From assembly GCA_014607495.2 (NCBI GenBank), contig CP053165.1:4024906-4088905 (forward strand): 64,000 nt of DNA, written 5' to 3'. Both the position numbers and the translations under genes were made by a program. This document shows positions 44,450 to 57,119 of this stretch, piece by piece. Under the pieces are notes generated by a model. The model was not told the origin of the DNA and searched no databases. It saw nothing but the letters and a program-made list of their open reading frames with translations. The stretch is from Carposina sasakii. Lineage: Eukaryota; Arthropoda; Insecta; Lepidoptera; Carposinidae. How positions within the stretch are numbered: the first letter of the stretch is position 1; each line of letters opens with the position of its first letter.

Positions 44450-45239
44450 GCATTTGCGTGTGCGATTTTGCCGATTTTACCGTTTTGTGTTTACAAACAA
44501 ACGTGTCGGCTTTTTCAGTTAATTTACAGTTAATTTACAGTTTTTCTTTAAATATCAATCAAATAATGATATATGAATATATCAATATGGAACAATACAG
44601 TGTATGTTTTATTAAAAAGCGTAATTAAAAAATCCAAAACCCCACTGCGTAAAAAAGAACCAAACTATGTAATAATCAAAAACTGAAAAGATGAAAACAA
44701 GCACTTAGATGTCCGGTGGTCTAGAATTCTATAATATTGTTATTTTTAGTTAGTATAGCTACTAATAGGTAAGAAAGATGCTTGACATGCTCGGCAGCAA
44801 GAAGTTTTCGTCTTGCTGCTGTCTAAAAACTTTAAAACGATATAGATCTTAAACGGTCAGTCGGATCGAAAATAGTTGAGAGAAAACTGATAATGATTTT
44901 TAAATACCTATTCAATGATACCCCACTTGATATAGTTTGTTGACTTTAATTTTTTGACTACTACTCAAATAATTTTTGGACTACAATAACCTTCAATATT
45001 CCATCTTACCCTATGAATTGAATAATACCTTTCATCTTTATTGTGATTCTTAATTAACTTAAAAAATAAAAGTAAGTACCCAGTCAAGTACCTACCACAA
45101 TACCTATATAAAGCAGAAAAATTGAGGTACCTATCTAACTATACCAATTTCAATTCTATTTCATTAAATTCACGTAAAAACAATAAACAAACTCAATGCA
45201 CACGCAATTCGACAAATAAAATAAGGTTCATTATAAAGT
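44450..45239. other. Non-coding stretch, no assigned feature
   Basis: AT-rich; 'ttaatttacagt' is tandemly repeated at 44,519-44,541. No coding-like frame. Confidence 0.35.
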
Positions 45240-45600
45240 ACTGAACAGTTCCCTGTTATAAAGGGTGTATCAAACAGGGGTGGCCAAGGGGAGGGGTGTG
45301 CGTGCAATAGGGATATGCGGCTCGCCGGCGCCAGCAAGGGACCTCGATCGATATGAGCTCAGTCACTACGTTCCGTGCCGAGGCGCGCTTGTGTGAAACC
45401 TGACAGGACAGTGTACCTTCCGTCACACGGATTTGTGAGGAGTTCTCTCGGATGGCTGGAGATGAGATAGTGCTGGTGTTACACTGGTATGTGTTTTGTG
45501 CTATGCCTTCAGTGCAAAGTTGTGTGAGGATCAATACGGTGATGTCTCGATTGAAGCTTCTCATGAATAGTGGGACGTAACAGAGTGATCCAATTCAATA
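45240..45600. other. GC-rich, ORF-poor patch, possible promoter or 5' UTR
   Basis: A locally GC-rich block with 'ctcgccggcgccag' and 'cgtgccgaggcgcgcttgtg' includes an initiator-like TCAGTC at about 45,359. A 102-codon minus-strand frame crosses it but has no recognisable domain. Confidence 0.25.
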
Positions 45601-45609
45601 CCACCCGAA

Positions 45610-48600
45610 GATGTAGTAGTTTTACAAGAAATGTAGATTTTTTGCGTAATTTCCGGCAATAGTTAAGCTCGTGTCAGTAATTTTGGGTTTAAAATCTATT
45701 CTGCAGAAGTGGGCAGCAAGCAATACTCAAGATGCAATTAGATTCTTTAGAGTAACACGTCTAATTACTTCTGTAGACTAGGTTAATTAGTACCACCTTT
45801 CGAGATGAGAACTGAAATCCAGTGTTTCCTTGACTTGTGTGCTCTATTTGTTAGACAAGATTCTCCAAGAAAATTCTCCATTAAAGACTTCAGAGCTTCA
45901 AAAATATGTCCAGTTATGATTTGGCAGAATTTACCCCCCTTATTACCGTGACTGCGTTCCTTCGCGAATACAGCCGTAGTTACCCCCTATTCTTTTTAAG
46001 GATACAATTTACGCAGACTTAGACTGCACAGATACCGGTTGCGCTGAGAAATCGTGTCATTTGCAGTAACCTCCCCCTATTATATCGAGGTCATCCGCAC
46101 AGACTCAGAAGTGCGGCTGAAATTTGCCGGTATTTGGATTATAGAGTGCTATCTAGTTAATCTTGTTGGATTCTGCTTACTATATGATCATTGACAGAAA
46201 CACTTGCATCGTTATCGTTTAGCCTGTAGGTGTATAACAAACCAAAAGGTTTTAGATGACATTCAATACCCATTGGATGCGACCAATGTAAAATTGTCTT
46301 GTTCCCTTATTTCGTGTTATGATTTAACACAAATACCGAAAATATCCAACCGTGTTAGAATTGCAGTAGATAGTAATAAAAATTACGGATGTTGAAGAAA
46401 ATCTCAAGGTTTACGATGAGATAATAAATACATACAATAGAGTTTTTCACATTTGATGTCTATCTGGAAGGCTAGTAGGATAGTAGTTTGTAACCGATAT
46501 TTCAATGTTATTTATGGCAAAAAAGCTTAAATGGCATGTAATAACTTTTTTAGATGATTCGCGTCATTCGTTCAGGCGTTGATTTGCCTCTGATGTCGAC
46601 ATTGAACTCGACCTTTGCCGTTAGTACTTGTTTAAAGTCTCACAGCTGACTAAAGTTTTGCAATGGGCACGCCCAGCCATAGTTAATTCAGTTTAAAACT
46701 ACAACATATACTGTTTAGATGAGTCACGTCCATAGCCAGAATGGACCTCCGGACACTTGTGTTAGTTATTTTATTAGCAAAAAATAGTGGGTGACGTAAT
46801 CGCTCTGCTTTGCCATTGTTGTACCTTGAAAACCAATTTGAAGTCTAGCCTGCGCTTCTGCTCTGTAGGCGTAAAGACAAATTCAATTTTGATTTGGCCC
46901 CGATCTCGGACCAAGTGAATTTACGTCAGCACTTGATGAAAAGTGAATTGATTTCGTAATTTTGCTGCGTGATCGTATGTTTATCGTATTTTACACCTAT
47001 CTGTATTATAAACGATGTGATTGTTAGCATTCTGATAAGCTGAATTTTAAATAAAAGTTCGAATATGTGATTTGAGACTTCTTCCATTCGTTGTCTGAAT
47101 GTTTTCACTTCCTCAAAGTCTATTTATCCTTATTTGTGGATCATTCATTCATTCGTCTTATTACAATGGTATCTAAGAAAACTCTTTATTTCAGACTGAG
47201 CATTAAAATTAAAGTCAATTATCTTACCAATTAGGCCTGGGTGTATGTTCTCCCCAGTTTGTAGAGTGACCCTTCAATTGACCCCGAGATATGTCTCTGA
47301 ATGACTCTGACATAACATAATGGATTCATCCAATTTATCTCTAGCTCACATGCTCATCGAACCTTAGAATGAATATTTAGTACATATATTCAAATACTTA
47401 ATCTACTGGACTTAGGCCAAGAATTAGAGACAAACTAAGGAAGATGTAAATATTTTCAAAATTCGCATCTCTCGAACATTGGTTGAAGCGACTACAATTA
47501 TTGATAATGGGGTTTTAATTGGAATGTTTCTAATTGCAGGTAAGCATCTGACTGCATGATGATGGCATATGATCTTGAAGGACACACTTGTGAGTCATTA
47601 TAGTCATTTAATCGCACGAGAATAGGTATGACACATATTATACAATATTTTGTTTACTTAACACATATCGTTAATGATTGTCCTAAAGTTATTATTTTAG
47701 AGACAATATCTAACATTATTCATGAAGATATGCTTTGAACCTTTGTCGGTAATTGTTGAACTAGAACCGAAACATCCACGAGTTCTCTGGAATTCGAGTG
47801 TGCTTTTTATAGAATCCTAAATATAGAACCATTGGCCAGTAGCAGAAGCATTCTCGGACAAAAGGTATGGTAGGCGATTTCAAGGGTTCGCGTTCTATTT
47901 GGCGGATTTTTCATACTTAGGTAGGTAGATCTGTCATGTTTTATTAAGTGAACTTTGCGATCATTATAGTTACTTCTTGATTCCATACGAGACAACCTGC
48001 GTAGACTTTAACTTTCTGTTTTATAGAATGTAGTAAATCTATGCCGTATAACTTTTTTCCATGGATAGCGGTGCCGTCATATAACAGCCGAATGAACGAA
48101 CATTTAATATTTTGGCACAGTAAAGGTGGTTTAACATGCGTAGGAGTGCTATGAATGATTATCCTAGGAAACCCGAGCTTTAGATTGAAAATCTGTGAAA
48201 ATCATCAGTTTCTTATAGTTGAAGCATACGAAAGATCGAGACTATAAATAATCCAAATTCGATTCTCGAAATATATCGTGCATTGTGTGATGAATTTGCG
48301 GGCTTAAAATGTAAACTCCGAGAGATCTTACTGGCCCTTTCACGGTCGAACAGCGGCCACGCTAATTGCGCTAACAAAAGGGGGCTATAGGCCTTTCGAA
48401 AGCAACGCATTGTTGTGGTTATTACGATTTAGTACTTGCTTTTTTTTACTATAAAGTGGATAATCGAAACAGTTCCATCCAAGTGCCGGTATGTGTTAGG
48501 TAAATCTTTACGAAAAAAATGTATTTTTTAGGAGTGGATAGAATAGAATCATGGAACAAAATAAGCTTTAGTATATAGCATGGTTCCCTAGGTTTTAAGA

Positions 48601-49180
48601 ATTCTTTTTGATCTGGAAGAATCTGAGAATTAAACTTTGTCTTCATCCATTTACCAGTCGAAAATCCTGCAACCATTGCATAGCGAAAGGAAAGAAGTGT
48701 GGACAAAATATTGCATCGAATATTCCGGCTCAGTATCCTGAGTCCCGCATCGGTGTCAACGACCCCCAGGCCAGTTCATGTCTTGCGTCGGCTCACGTAA
48801 CAACCGCTTTCTGGTACTGTCTCGTACATGATGCTTTTTTACTTCCGTTGATTTCTGGGTTAGGTTGCTAGGGTAGCTAGCATATCTGTAAACTTAATAA
48901 TCCGTCTAGAAGCCTACCTTTGCCTAAAGCTCATATCCAGTGTTTGAGTGTATTTCTTTTCCCATGTCGAATTTTTTTATCCTGTGTGTGCAAAGCTTAT
49001 TGCATTTGCTTGGACGACAAGTTAACGCTATTAAATTATTAGGTACATCTAATTTTTATCCGACTTCAAAAAGAGAGGTTAACAATTCATCTGTATGTTT
49101 TTTTAATTTTTTTAATGTGTGTTACCTCAGAACTCCGTCATTTATGAACCGATTAAATTTTTTTTTATAGTTGGGGTTTT
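45610..49180. other. Long non-coding stretch
   Basis: No coding exon, terminal repeats or recognised repeat family was found. TAGGTA/TACCTA words appear sparser than in the left part. Short frames at 48,213-48,871 show no domains. Confidence 0.35.
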
Positions 49181-49188
49181 TTTTAATA

Positions 49189-49240
49189 GTTTTTATAGGG
49201 GGCGCCGACCCCAAATGATTGTGAACAGGGCAGGAAGAAG
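49189..49240 (+). repeat. RTE-type LINE 3' end
   Basis: 'ggcgccgaccccaaatgatt' then 'gaacagggcaggaagaagg' is the forward version of the 3' end seen reversed at 20,494, 25,782 and 51,494. It immediately precedes the LINE fragment at 49,270. Confidence 0.55.
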
Positions 49241-49269
49241 GAGTGTAATTATATGTTGCTTAAATAAGA

Positions 49270-49884
49270 GTGTACATGGTTGTTGTACTGCCAAATCTCT
49301 TATATTCCTCCGAGGCGTGGTGCATGTACCGTCGCCACATACGCACTCTGGATCGATTCCACCTCAAGTGCCTCCGATCCATCATGAGAATCAGATGGTC
49401 CGAACGAGTGCGTAATACCGAAGTATTGCGAAGAGCCAATGTAAGTGGCATTGAGGCCTATTTAATGCGTCGGCAGCTTCGGTGGTGCGGTCATGTGTCT
49501 CGTATGGCGGAGGAGAGATTGGCTAAGCGCATCTTCTTTTCTGAACTGAACAAGGGCAAGCGGAAACGCGGCGGGCAACTCCTCAGATACAAAGATGTTT
49601 CGAAAAGACATATGAAGAGATGCAATATAGATCCATCTAAATGGGAAGTTTTGGCAGCACAACGACCAGAGTGGCGCAGGACGGTGATAAAGCAAGTACA
49701 CGAGTTCGAGGAGCAGCGTCAAGCTGACCTTGACGCTAAACGTGATGAACTAAAGACTCGTCCTCCTGCTGCCATTATCTATAATTACAATAATAGCGCA
49801 CTAACCTGTCCTCTGTGTGCGCGGGCGTTCAGGGCGAAGATTGGCTATGTAAATGTAAGCCATCTCCGAGCGCATGAACGCTAA
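49270..49884 (+). pseudogene. Non-LTR retrotransposon reverse transcriptase, C-terminal 204 codons
   Basis: The frame is open from about 49,270 (non-ATG) to TAA 49,882-49,884. It carries the post-catalytic region typical of invertebrate LINE proteins: [40 protein letters not shown], a basic linker, and a C-terminal zinc finger C-x2-C...H-x3-H (CPLC through HLRAHER). The catalytic YADD region, endonuclease and ORF1 are missing, so it is a 5'-truncated insertion. An ATC-repeat tail follows (49,940-49,965). No stop interrupts it, which suggests a fairly recent copy. Confidence 0.8.
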
Positions 49885-49969
49885 CTTAGTAATATCAAGG
49901 AGTAGAAGTGGTCGCCTAGACCGAAATCGGTCGGAGGTCATCATTATGATCATCATCATCATATTGTCA

Positions 49970-51490
49970 GACGTAAAGTTTCGAAGCCTAGTCCTTTTTC
50001 TCTTTTGTCATGTGGCCTATTTAATCATTTGCTGGCATATAAATCTGACAATATTATGCTTCCTAAAATTCGTACACGGCTTAACGCAATATATATTTGC
50101 CCATTAGTAAAATTTTACTTTAGTAAGCTCGAGTTTTGGGAGGAAGTCGGTTTTTCGTTTAAAAAAAAAATTTTAACATCAATATCGGAGTCTGTTACTC
50201 TTACATCCTTCAGTATCTCATTAAGGCAGACTTTGTGTATAATTTTATTTTACGTTAATGCAGCAAATATCGAATGATTTTAATTACAAGCTCGTATAAG
50301 TACCGTTACAGCTATTAATTTACTAGCTGCCAATAGAGTGGCACTAGATATTAATGATCCGAGTTTAACTGTGTGGGCAGGATGCATAGCAGACAAACCT
50401 CCCAGTGATTTAATTTGTTGGAAATGCATTCCCGACCTGTGCAAGCTGAATTAACTATTAATTAAAGAAGCTAGGTCTCTTCAAAGCTTAGTTTAACGAA
50501 ATGTAGCAAAGTTACTAGATAGATAACCATAAAGTTGCCAACCGGTATAGTGCAAATTTTTTTATGGGAGTATCACAGACCGTTCTTTCAGAGTAATGAA
50601 TACATTTTAATAATATTCTAGATCTTAATAATAATTTCTCTCGTTCCGTAATTACGATTGAACATAACTACTTCGAGTATACTATACGTTATATTATAAT
50701 GAACTTTCAAATAGTGATTGAGAAAATCAAAGATTCCGTCCAGAGGGCATCATTTGTGTTTCTTTTGGCACGTAATGGTATCAATTTAGTGTAATCAAGT
50801 GCGTTTGTGTAGTCTGCAAGTATGTGTGAGTGAAGTGGTAATGATGTAATTCTGTGTGTAAAGTCAGATAAAAATACGGATTAGCTGGAATTGTTTTTGG
50901 TCGTGTTCGTGCAATATCTAGAATTTATAATGCCATCTTTGCATTTTGCTGGTGATTGTGAGGGTTTGTTAATCCAATCATTGCAATATTCTGTTTATTC
51001 ATCTTTTATAACTTGTATTAAATATTACAAGTGAAACGCCTAGTTCTCTCATAATCGAAATCTTAAATTTTGATGCTGCCTTTGATACGTTATTTGAATT
51101 TATGTCTATTTAACTAATCGCTTTTTAAAACTTTATCAATAGTACCTATTTCCAATTAAAAAATCATTTTCCATAATAAGTGAGAGATGGTCTTGCGTAA
51201 GATTTTTAACAGAGCCTTTTTGTGTTACCGAGGTGAAGCTGAGAATTGGCAGGTTCATTAGAGTAAAACCTCAGAGTAAAACAGTAGATGTTTTTCATCT
51301 TATATACCATTCATTCTTGGAATCGCAAATGGAGCTAGACTTGTTCTCTTAACCTTTTCCATCTGTGCCTTGACGGTTGTTGTTTTGTACTTATTTTACA
51401 GTTATGATTTACGTTGTCGTAATTTACTTTAAATAAAAATCATGCTTAGATGCCCACAAATCTACAAAGTACATTTTATAAAAAAATACG
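49970..51490. other. Non-coding stretch, no assigned feature
   Basis: A GT-rich patch at 50,760-50,880 ends in a weak donor-like 'agtggtaatg' and could be 5'-UTR-like, but support is slight. Confidence 0.3.
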
Positions 51491-51493
51491 TGT

Positions 51494-52290
51494 ATCATCA
51501 TCTTCCTGCCCTGTTCCCATTTATTTGGGGTCGGCGCAATATGTACTTTTTTCCATTTATCCGTCTGTGATCGGCGCAACTTTCAGACATCCTCTTATAT
51601 ACTCATTTCTTATTTAATCAATTTTTGTAACTCCACACATCCATCTCAACATTCTCATCTCGCTTACATGCAGTCGATTTTCATCCTTCTTCTTTACGGC
51701 CCAGCATTCAGATCCATAAAAAATGACAGGTCGAATTACGGTCTTGTACACCTTACCCTTTAGCTTTAACGGCATCGCACATAACTCCCATGACCTGTCG
51801 CCATTTCATCCATCCTTAACAAATTCGGTGCTTTATATCTCGGTCTATTTCCCCATACCCTTGTAAGACAGAGCCCAGGTACTTAAAGTTTGAACAGACT
51901 GGCAATGCCACATCATCAAGGGATATTGCCATAGAGCTGGAGAGACCGCCGAAATCACAAAACATTTGTTTTTGATTTGCTGATTTTCAGGCCAACATTC
52001 TCCAGCTTTTGCTGCCATTTCACCAGTCCTCACCAACAAGGACAATGTCATCGGCAAAAAGCATGCACCAAGGTGCCTCTTCCTGGATGTCCGATGAAAG
52101 CGCATCCATTACAAGAAGGAAGAGGTAAGGGCTTAGCGTGGAACCCTGATGCAAGCCTGAAACTGTTGGTGGTACCAGCAACGTGGTACGAGATCCCTTG
52201 TACATAGCTCGAATTAGTCTTACATACAATTCTGGCACACCTTTCTCTTTCAGGGCCCACCACATAACCTCACATAAAATACGTGGATAG
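51494..52290 (-). pseudogene. RTE-type LINE fragment with reverse transcriptase core
   Basis: On the minus strand from about 52,280: MWWALKEKGVPELYV, then GLHQGSTLSPYLF, then the catalytic FADDIVLVGED. The match continues in shifted frames (VKWQQKLENVGLKISKSK; FKYLGSVLQ; a region like 'VIRPVIFYGSE.WAVKK') and ends in the 3' end motif 'gcgccgaccccaaataaatg' with a GAT-repeat tail at 51,494-51,500. Several frameshifts and stops make it dead. About 20 residues expected between the MYKGS and GLHQGS motifs are missing. Confidence 0.8.
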
Positions 52291-52339
52291 CTCAAAGAAA
52301 TCATAGCCAATTCTCGTAAAAAATTGATTCGTAACAATA

Positions 52340-55300
52340 AATCAAATTCATTTCTATTCTCTCTATTGAATATGGAAAGTGCACCAACTTCCAGTTTATG
52401 ATTTCATTATGATTTCACTGCACACAGAAGCTCGTAAATAATTCATGATGCATTATAGAACTTTATTAGCTCGGGCGACTGGCTCCATAACAGTAACCCA
52501 TTTTTCCTGAATACACTTTTCTCCATCACGTAATTGATGTAATGAATGGGCAAACCGTAGACAGAGAAAGCTGTTTTCTGTCTTTGGTCTAAGCCTAATA
52601 AGTTAAAGGCAACATGTTGTGTGAGAAATTTGATTGCCCCCTAGGCCGACAACCTAGGTATGCTCAAAAAGGGGGGGCGCTATGATCTGGAAAGTCTGAT
52701 GAAGGTAGGTATATCTTTGAAAAACCCTGATCCGATGCCAGGCTCTCTATTTCTAAATCATAAACTTCAGGAATGTTTTAGGGTTTGAGAAAGAAAATTA
52801 ACCTCGACACTTTAACTGTAAATGCACTAACTATCTATCAGTAATGAATTCTAGGGGTAGTGTATCTGTTTTACACCGAGCATTTTGTTTTTGTAGCGTT
52901 AGGTAAGTTGATACGATAGAGTTTCCTGCGCCCGCCAGTCCATCTGTTTAATGAGTATTGATGGGTTCCACCTACGTTACGTGTCGGATTTCGTTTTCTA
53001 TCGAATCAGACGTCGCTGTTGCTTCCACGCCTAATTCTCTAATCAATTATTTGAACAGATTGGTTATCAGAACAGTTATCTGCTTTATGCGTTGATTGTG
53101 GTTTTCAAGAATATCGTGTTTTCCAATGTTATTCTTCGATTCGATTCAGTTTAAAGCTATTTTCACTGGTGAAATTATGAGCAATGAGTTATATTGACCT
53201 AAATAGGGCGATAGCGTCATCGCCTCGCCGGCTTCGAGGCAAGCGTCTTGCACATGTAGGCGTGGTGGATGCACGGTGCGCCCTCTGCAATAAAACTATC
53301 GAACTAATAAATCCAACACTGTACGTTTTCCAACAACCAATTTAATTTACTGATAGAGATTTTCAATGCGTAATTGGAACGAATAATTGAATGCTGATTA
53401 GTTTTGTTGTATTGCCATTTATAAAGCCGGTAAGAGACATCGTGCAACTCATAAAACCGGTCGCATACAAACAACATGCGGCCTTCGCTACATTGCCGAC
53501 GCCGGATGACGTCACCGCGGTTATGTCATGCGCTCTACCACCATCGCGTTTCGTTGATATTTGGCCAAATTGAAGGATCTAACTCCAGACAGTGGTAATC
53601 GATACTAATAGTGATGTTCAGTCCTAGTGATTCATCGCGTTTCTATAACTGAATGTTTACGATCAGGTAACTGGCGAACGAAACGTGCTTTGTTTTATTC
53701 GTTTACGCTTCACTAGGCCGTCACAGAAATTCTCTTTGACGTGGAGTATTTTGTTCTGCATGACCATGTTGAAGCGATGATGATAGAAGCTCCGAAACTC
53801 TTGGCAGTTAAAAGACATCATAATGCGACTGCATAATTAATAATAACCGATGATTACAGTGTTATTCTGAATTCATCGATTAAAATACCTACAACTTCAT
53901 CGAATTACACATTGTTGGCAGTGATTGATTCAATAATTGCATTATTTTTGAGTATGAGTCAACTTGTAACTACTAGGACGTTTTAAGCCACAACTTTCGT
54001 AGTACGTCCTATACGTTTATTCGTGTTTAATCTGAGAAGCTATAGTTGTTGTTTGATTAATAAAATAATACTGAGCAGATTATAAACAACGGTTGGCAAC
54101 CAATTGGGAACATCCTAATCTACGAAGTTCAGTGCCGGCATCACCCACGCATAGACTCATTGACTTCCATCTCAGCCGTGAAACAAGTATGGTGCAACCA
54201 TAATAATGACGACACCTCTATTTAAATAAATGACAAATATCATCAAACTAAAGTGGACAATTGGTGCATCTTTGGAGGAAATGGCCGTTGTCATCAATCT
54301 AATGGATTTAACTTTTTATCGCGAACTAGAGAAATAGGACAGATGAAAATCTGGATTGTAGTGTCATTAACCTTTTGCCACATTTACCAAGTCTGGAATA
54401 TTTATTTTATGGGTGCCTTTTTATATAAAAGCGTTAGTTACAGCCTGACTGATACTGAAGGCTATATTGCTAGTGCGGTCAGTGACTAGAGAATTATGTC
54501 GTCACCTTGGGGGTGGCGGGGGACGGAATCAGGGTAGCAATGGGGACTATGTTCGCTCGGTAATTTGTTTAGCCAGCCTTGTCACCGTTGGGATTGGATA
54601 ACCTATACGCATATTATCTTCCAGATTTGCTTATTTTTGAGAGGGTCCGTAATAGTCCGTATTGCCTATTTAGGTTAATATTGCTTGTTATTTTGCCCTG
54701 AAATGGCTTGGTAATTTTGTACTTATGTGTCTTTATGGTCGCAGAATGTGATTGTCAGGCTAAAACATTGACTATAGTCTCTATTTCTACAAATTACAGA
54801 AAGTCTCCAAGATTTTTAAGGCTTTGTAATCATTTTTTCAAATTGAGATCAGACATGTTTGTGATCGGCCAAGCTATTTTAGGTCGGTCAATAGCTCTTG
54901 TACATATAAAATATTTTAAATATTAAAATCTGTCTGTTATCTTATCACTGCGGTTATTTATCTTGCAGACGTAATGACTATTTGTTTGTGCTAATACCTG
55001 AAATTGCTTCGTGTGAATGAAACTTCAATTCGATGATGATGACAGAAATAATTCTGTTTTCTTTCCTCGGCGAGCGGCATCCATGTTTTCTGTCGGCATT
55101 GTTTATAACAATTTATAAATAACGCCTGTGTCCGTAGACTGGTGAGTTCACGCGAGGGAACCTGACAGTTAATTAGGCGTGGGGTGTGGGCATGTGCTTT
55201 GAGGGGTGCCGATTATGTAGGCCAATTTAAGTGGTCCTCGATGGGAAATGTGATATGCTACTTAGTATATTAGCTTTTTTATGGAAGTCGGTTATGGTTA

Positions 55301-55340
55301 CGGGTTACATACGGGCATCCTCATCAGCTAATAATAAATG
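52340..55340. other. Non-coding stretch with a CRE-like site
   Basis: No coding exon assigned. A GC-richer patch at 53,460-53,560 contains a perfect TGACGTCA (53,507-53,514) within 'gccggatgacgtcaccgc', a possible regulatory site. Another GC-richer patch lies at 53,215-53,290. Confidence 0.3.
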
Positions 55341-55347
55341 ATCTTAA

Positions 55348-55803
55348 AATATTTGTCTTGAGTTGTTGAGTGCTTCGGCAGTTACTAAAACTATAACTCT
55401 TGCAACTTTTACTGGTTCTAATTTTTCAAAGCAATACACCGTAAATTTTACTACTGAAGCCGTTTTAAATCACATGCGTTGGGCTTCGGGCGCGGTCTAT
55501 ATTTGGGTTAATGGATTCGTCCGCGAGCAGCCAGCATGGGAAGTGCCATTTAGCTCGTCCGCCTCTGCCGACTAATTCGCCCAGGTCTATGTAGGATACG
55601 CGCTGTTTCCACCAGAAGTTTGGTGGCTTGTTGATCCCGGCTCAACCTGCCTATTCCATGTTCCTCTTCTGGAGAAGAGTGACGGTCCACTCGTATGCTG
55701 CCGGTCAGCGACTAATATTTATAGTGGATTGCTCCACACTTACTGATCAGCTTTCCTGCGATGGATATCAAAATCGCCTATCTTTCCTATGAGCACCAAT
55801 AAA
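55348..55803 (+). other. Unidentified open frame followed by AATAAA; possible terminal exon
   Basis: A frame is open from 55,348 to the TAA at 55,573-55,575 (about 75 codons, no upstream ATG). Its composition is protein-like: TITLATFTGSNFSKQYTV, then GAVYIWVNGFVREQP. A weak 3' splice site (TTGTCTTGAG) ends at 55,362, and AATAAA is at 55,798-55,803. This would suit a last exon with a 220-base 3' UTR. No domain was recognised and I cannot say whether it is host, transposon or transferred DNA. Confidence 0.25.
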
Positions 55804-55809
55804 CATTTA

Positions 55810-57030
55810 TGAATCTAACTATTGTTAGTAGTTATCGTTTTCACGTCTATCAAATTTTAAGCTTCTTTTATAATACTGTATGGGTATAAGTCTAACACGG
55901 TGCTATTTCTCAAGCTACGTCGAAAATGTTGACGAAAACTGGAAAATGTTATATTATATAGGTAATAATTAGCTTATTTTTCCCAGAACTCGAGAAGTAT
56001 TTTATGAGCTGTTCTACGCGTAGCGTAATTTTAATATGTACGTTTTTTTTTCAATGAACCAAATAAACTATTTATCCATGTTTTCGGATCGTAAAATATT
56101 CTTTCGTATTGGCACTAAATTTGTGGAAAACTAAGTTTTCCATAGTAGCTCTTTGCTGAACTAATGGCTCTAAATATAGAGGTAGTGATGTCAACATTCG
56201 TCGGCCGCTGGAAATCGTGTCATGTCTAGATTATTATACTTTTTACTGCGCCTGCTTCATCGTGAGAAGAGGATTTATTTATTGTTTTACACTCTCTCGA
56301 TCCAACTGTTTTTTTATTTCTGTGTACATTTGTGTGATTTGTCAATACGCTTTTTTTGTTTTTGTAGGGTACTACTATCCTAGATAGAATTTCACACCAA
56401 TGTTTTCCTTATTATCAAACATTGAACTAAGAATTTAATACAAAATACATTTTCAACCAATCTCGTTCGCTGAAAAGGCAACATTAAAACGGTACAATGT
56501 AGATCACTCGGTACAAAATTAATTTTATACAAAACTTACTCGAATGAAAACTTCTACAATGTGAGAGCGGTCAACTGTTGCGATTTGAATAAAACCGGTG
56601 TAATCTGCAAGGCTGTGCAAACAGAGGGGATTAGAAAAATAAGAAATCCACGATGAAACGAAGGTCGATTACGGAAACAAACAAAAGGCTGTGCAGTTAG
56701 AAATGCAGGAGAGCCAGTTTGTACGTAGCGTACTGTGACGGACCGTAATACTACATCCGCAGTGCATATAAATTAAGTATTTACTCTCTGTTCAGAGCAG
56801 TAGGGTTCACAGTCCTAGATAGTGGGGTCAGGTGATGGGTATCTCATAGCTTCCTGCGGTAGTGAATGGTGATTTGCATTTTGCGGGTAGATCGTGCGAA
56901 TAGTAACCCAGTCATGGCAGGAAGGGATGTTGTGTTTGGAGCGCGTTCTATTGTTTGAATTTTTTATTTTTTACCATTTACATTTCTAATAATTAGTCCT
57001 AGTAATAACTAGTAGTACTTAGTCCATCAT
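55810..57030. other. Non-coding stretch, no assigned feature
   Basis: AT-rich; no coding-like frame or terminal repeats noticed. Confidence 0.35.
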
Positions 57031-57117
57031 TATACTATACGCCAACCCTCCTGGCACACGCCGTCATAGAACGTTATATGACAGCGCGTGCCAGGAGCGT
57101 TGGGGTATGGTATAGTA
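57031..57117. repeat. Short near-perfect hairpin (about 38-bp arms)
   Basis: The left arm 57,031-57,068 ('cctcctggcacacgccgtca') pairs with the right arm 57,077-57,117 ('tgacagcgcgtgccaggagc') and outward to 'actat' and 'atagt'. The loop is only about 8 bases. A transcript across it would form a long stem, so a MITE or hairpin RNA are both possible. Confidence 0.55.
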
Positions 57118-57119
57118 CC

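Noticed and set aside
49270..49884. Host gene with a C2H2 zinc finger
   Set aside because: The whole frame follows the order of a LINE reverse-transcriptase C-terminus and ends in an ATC-repeat tail; the start is not an ATG.
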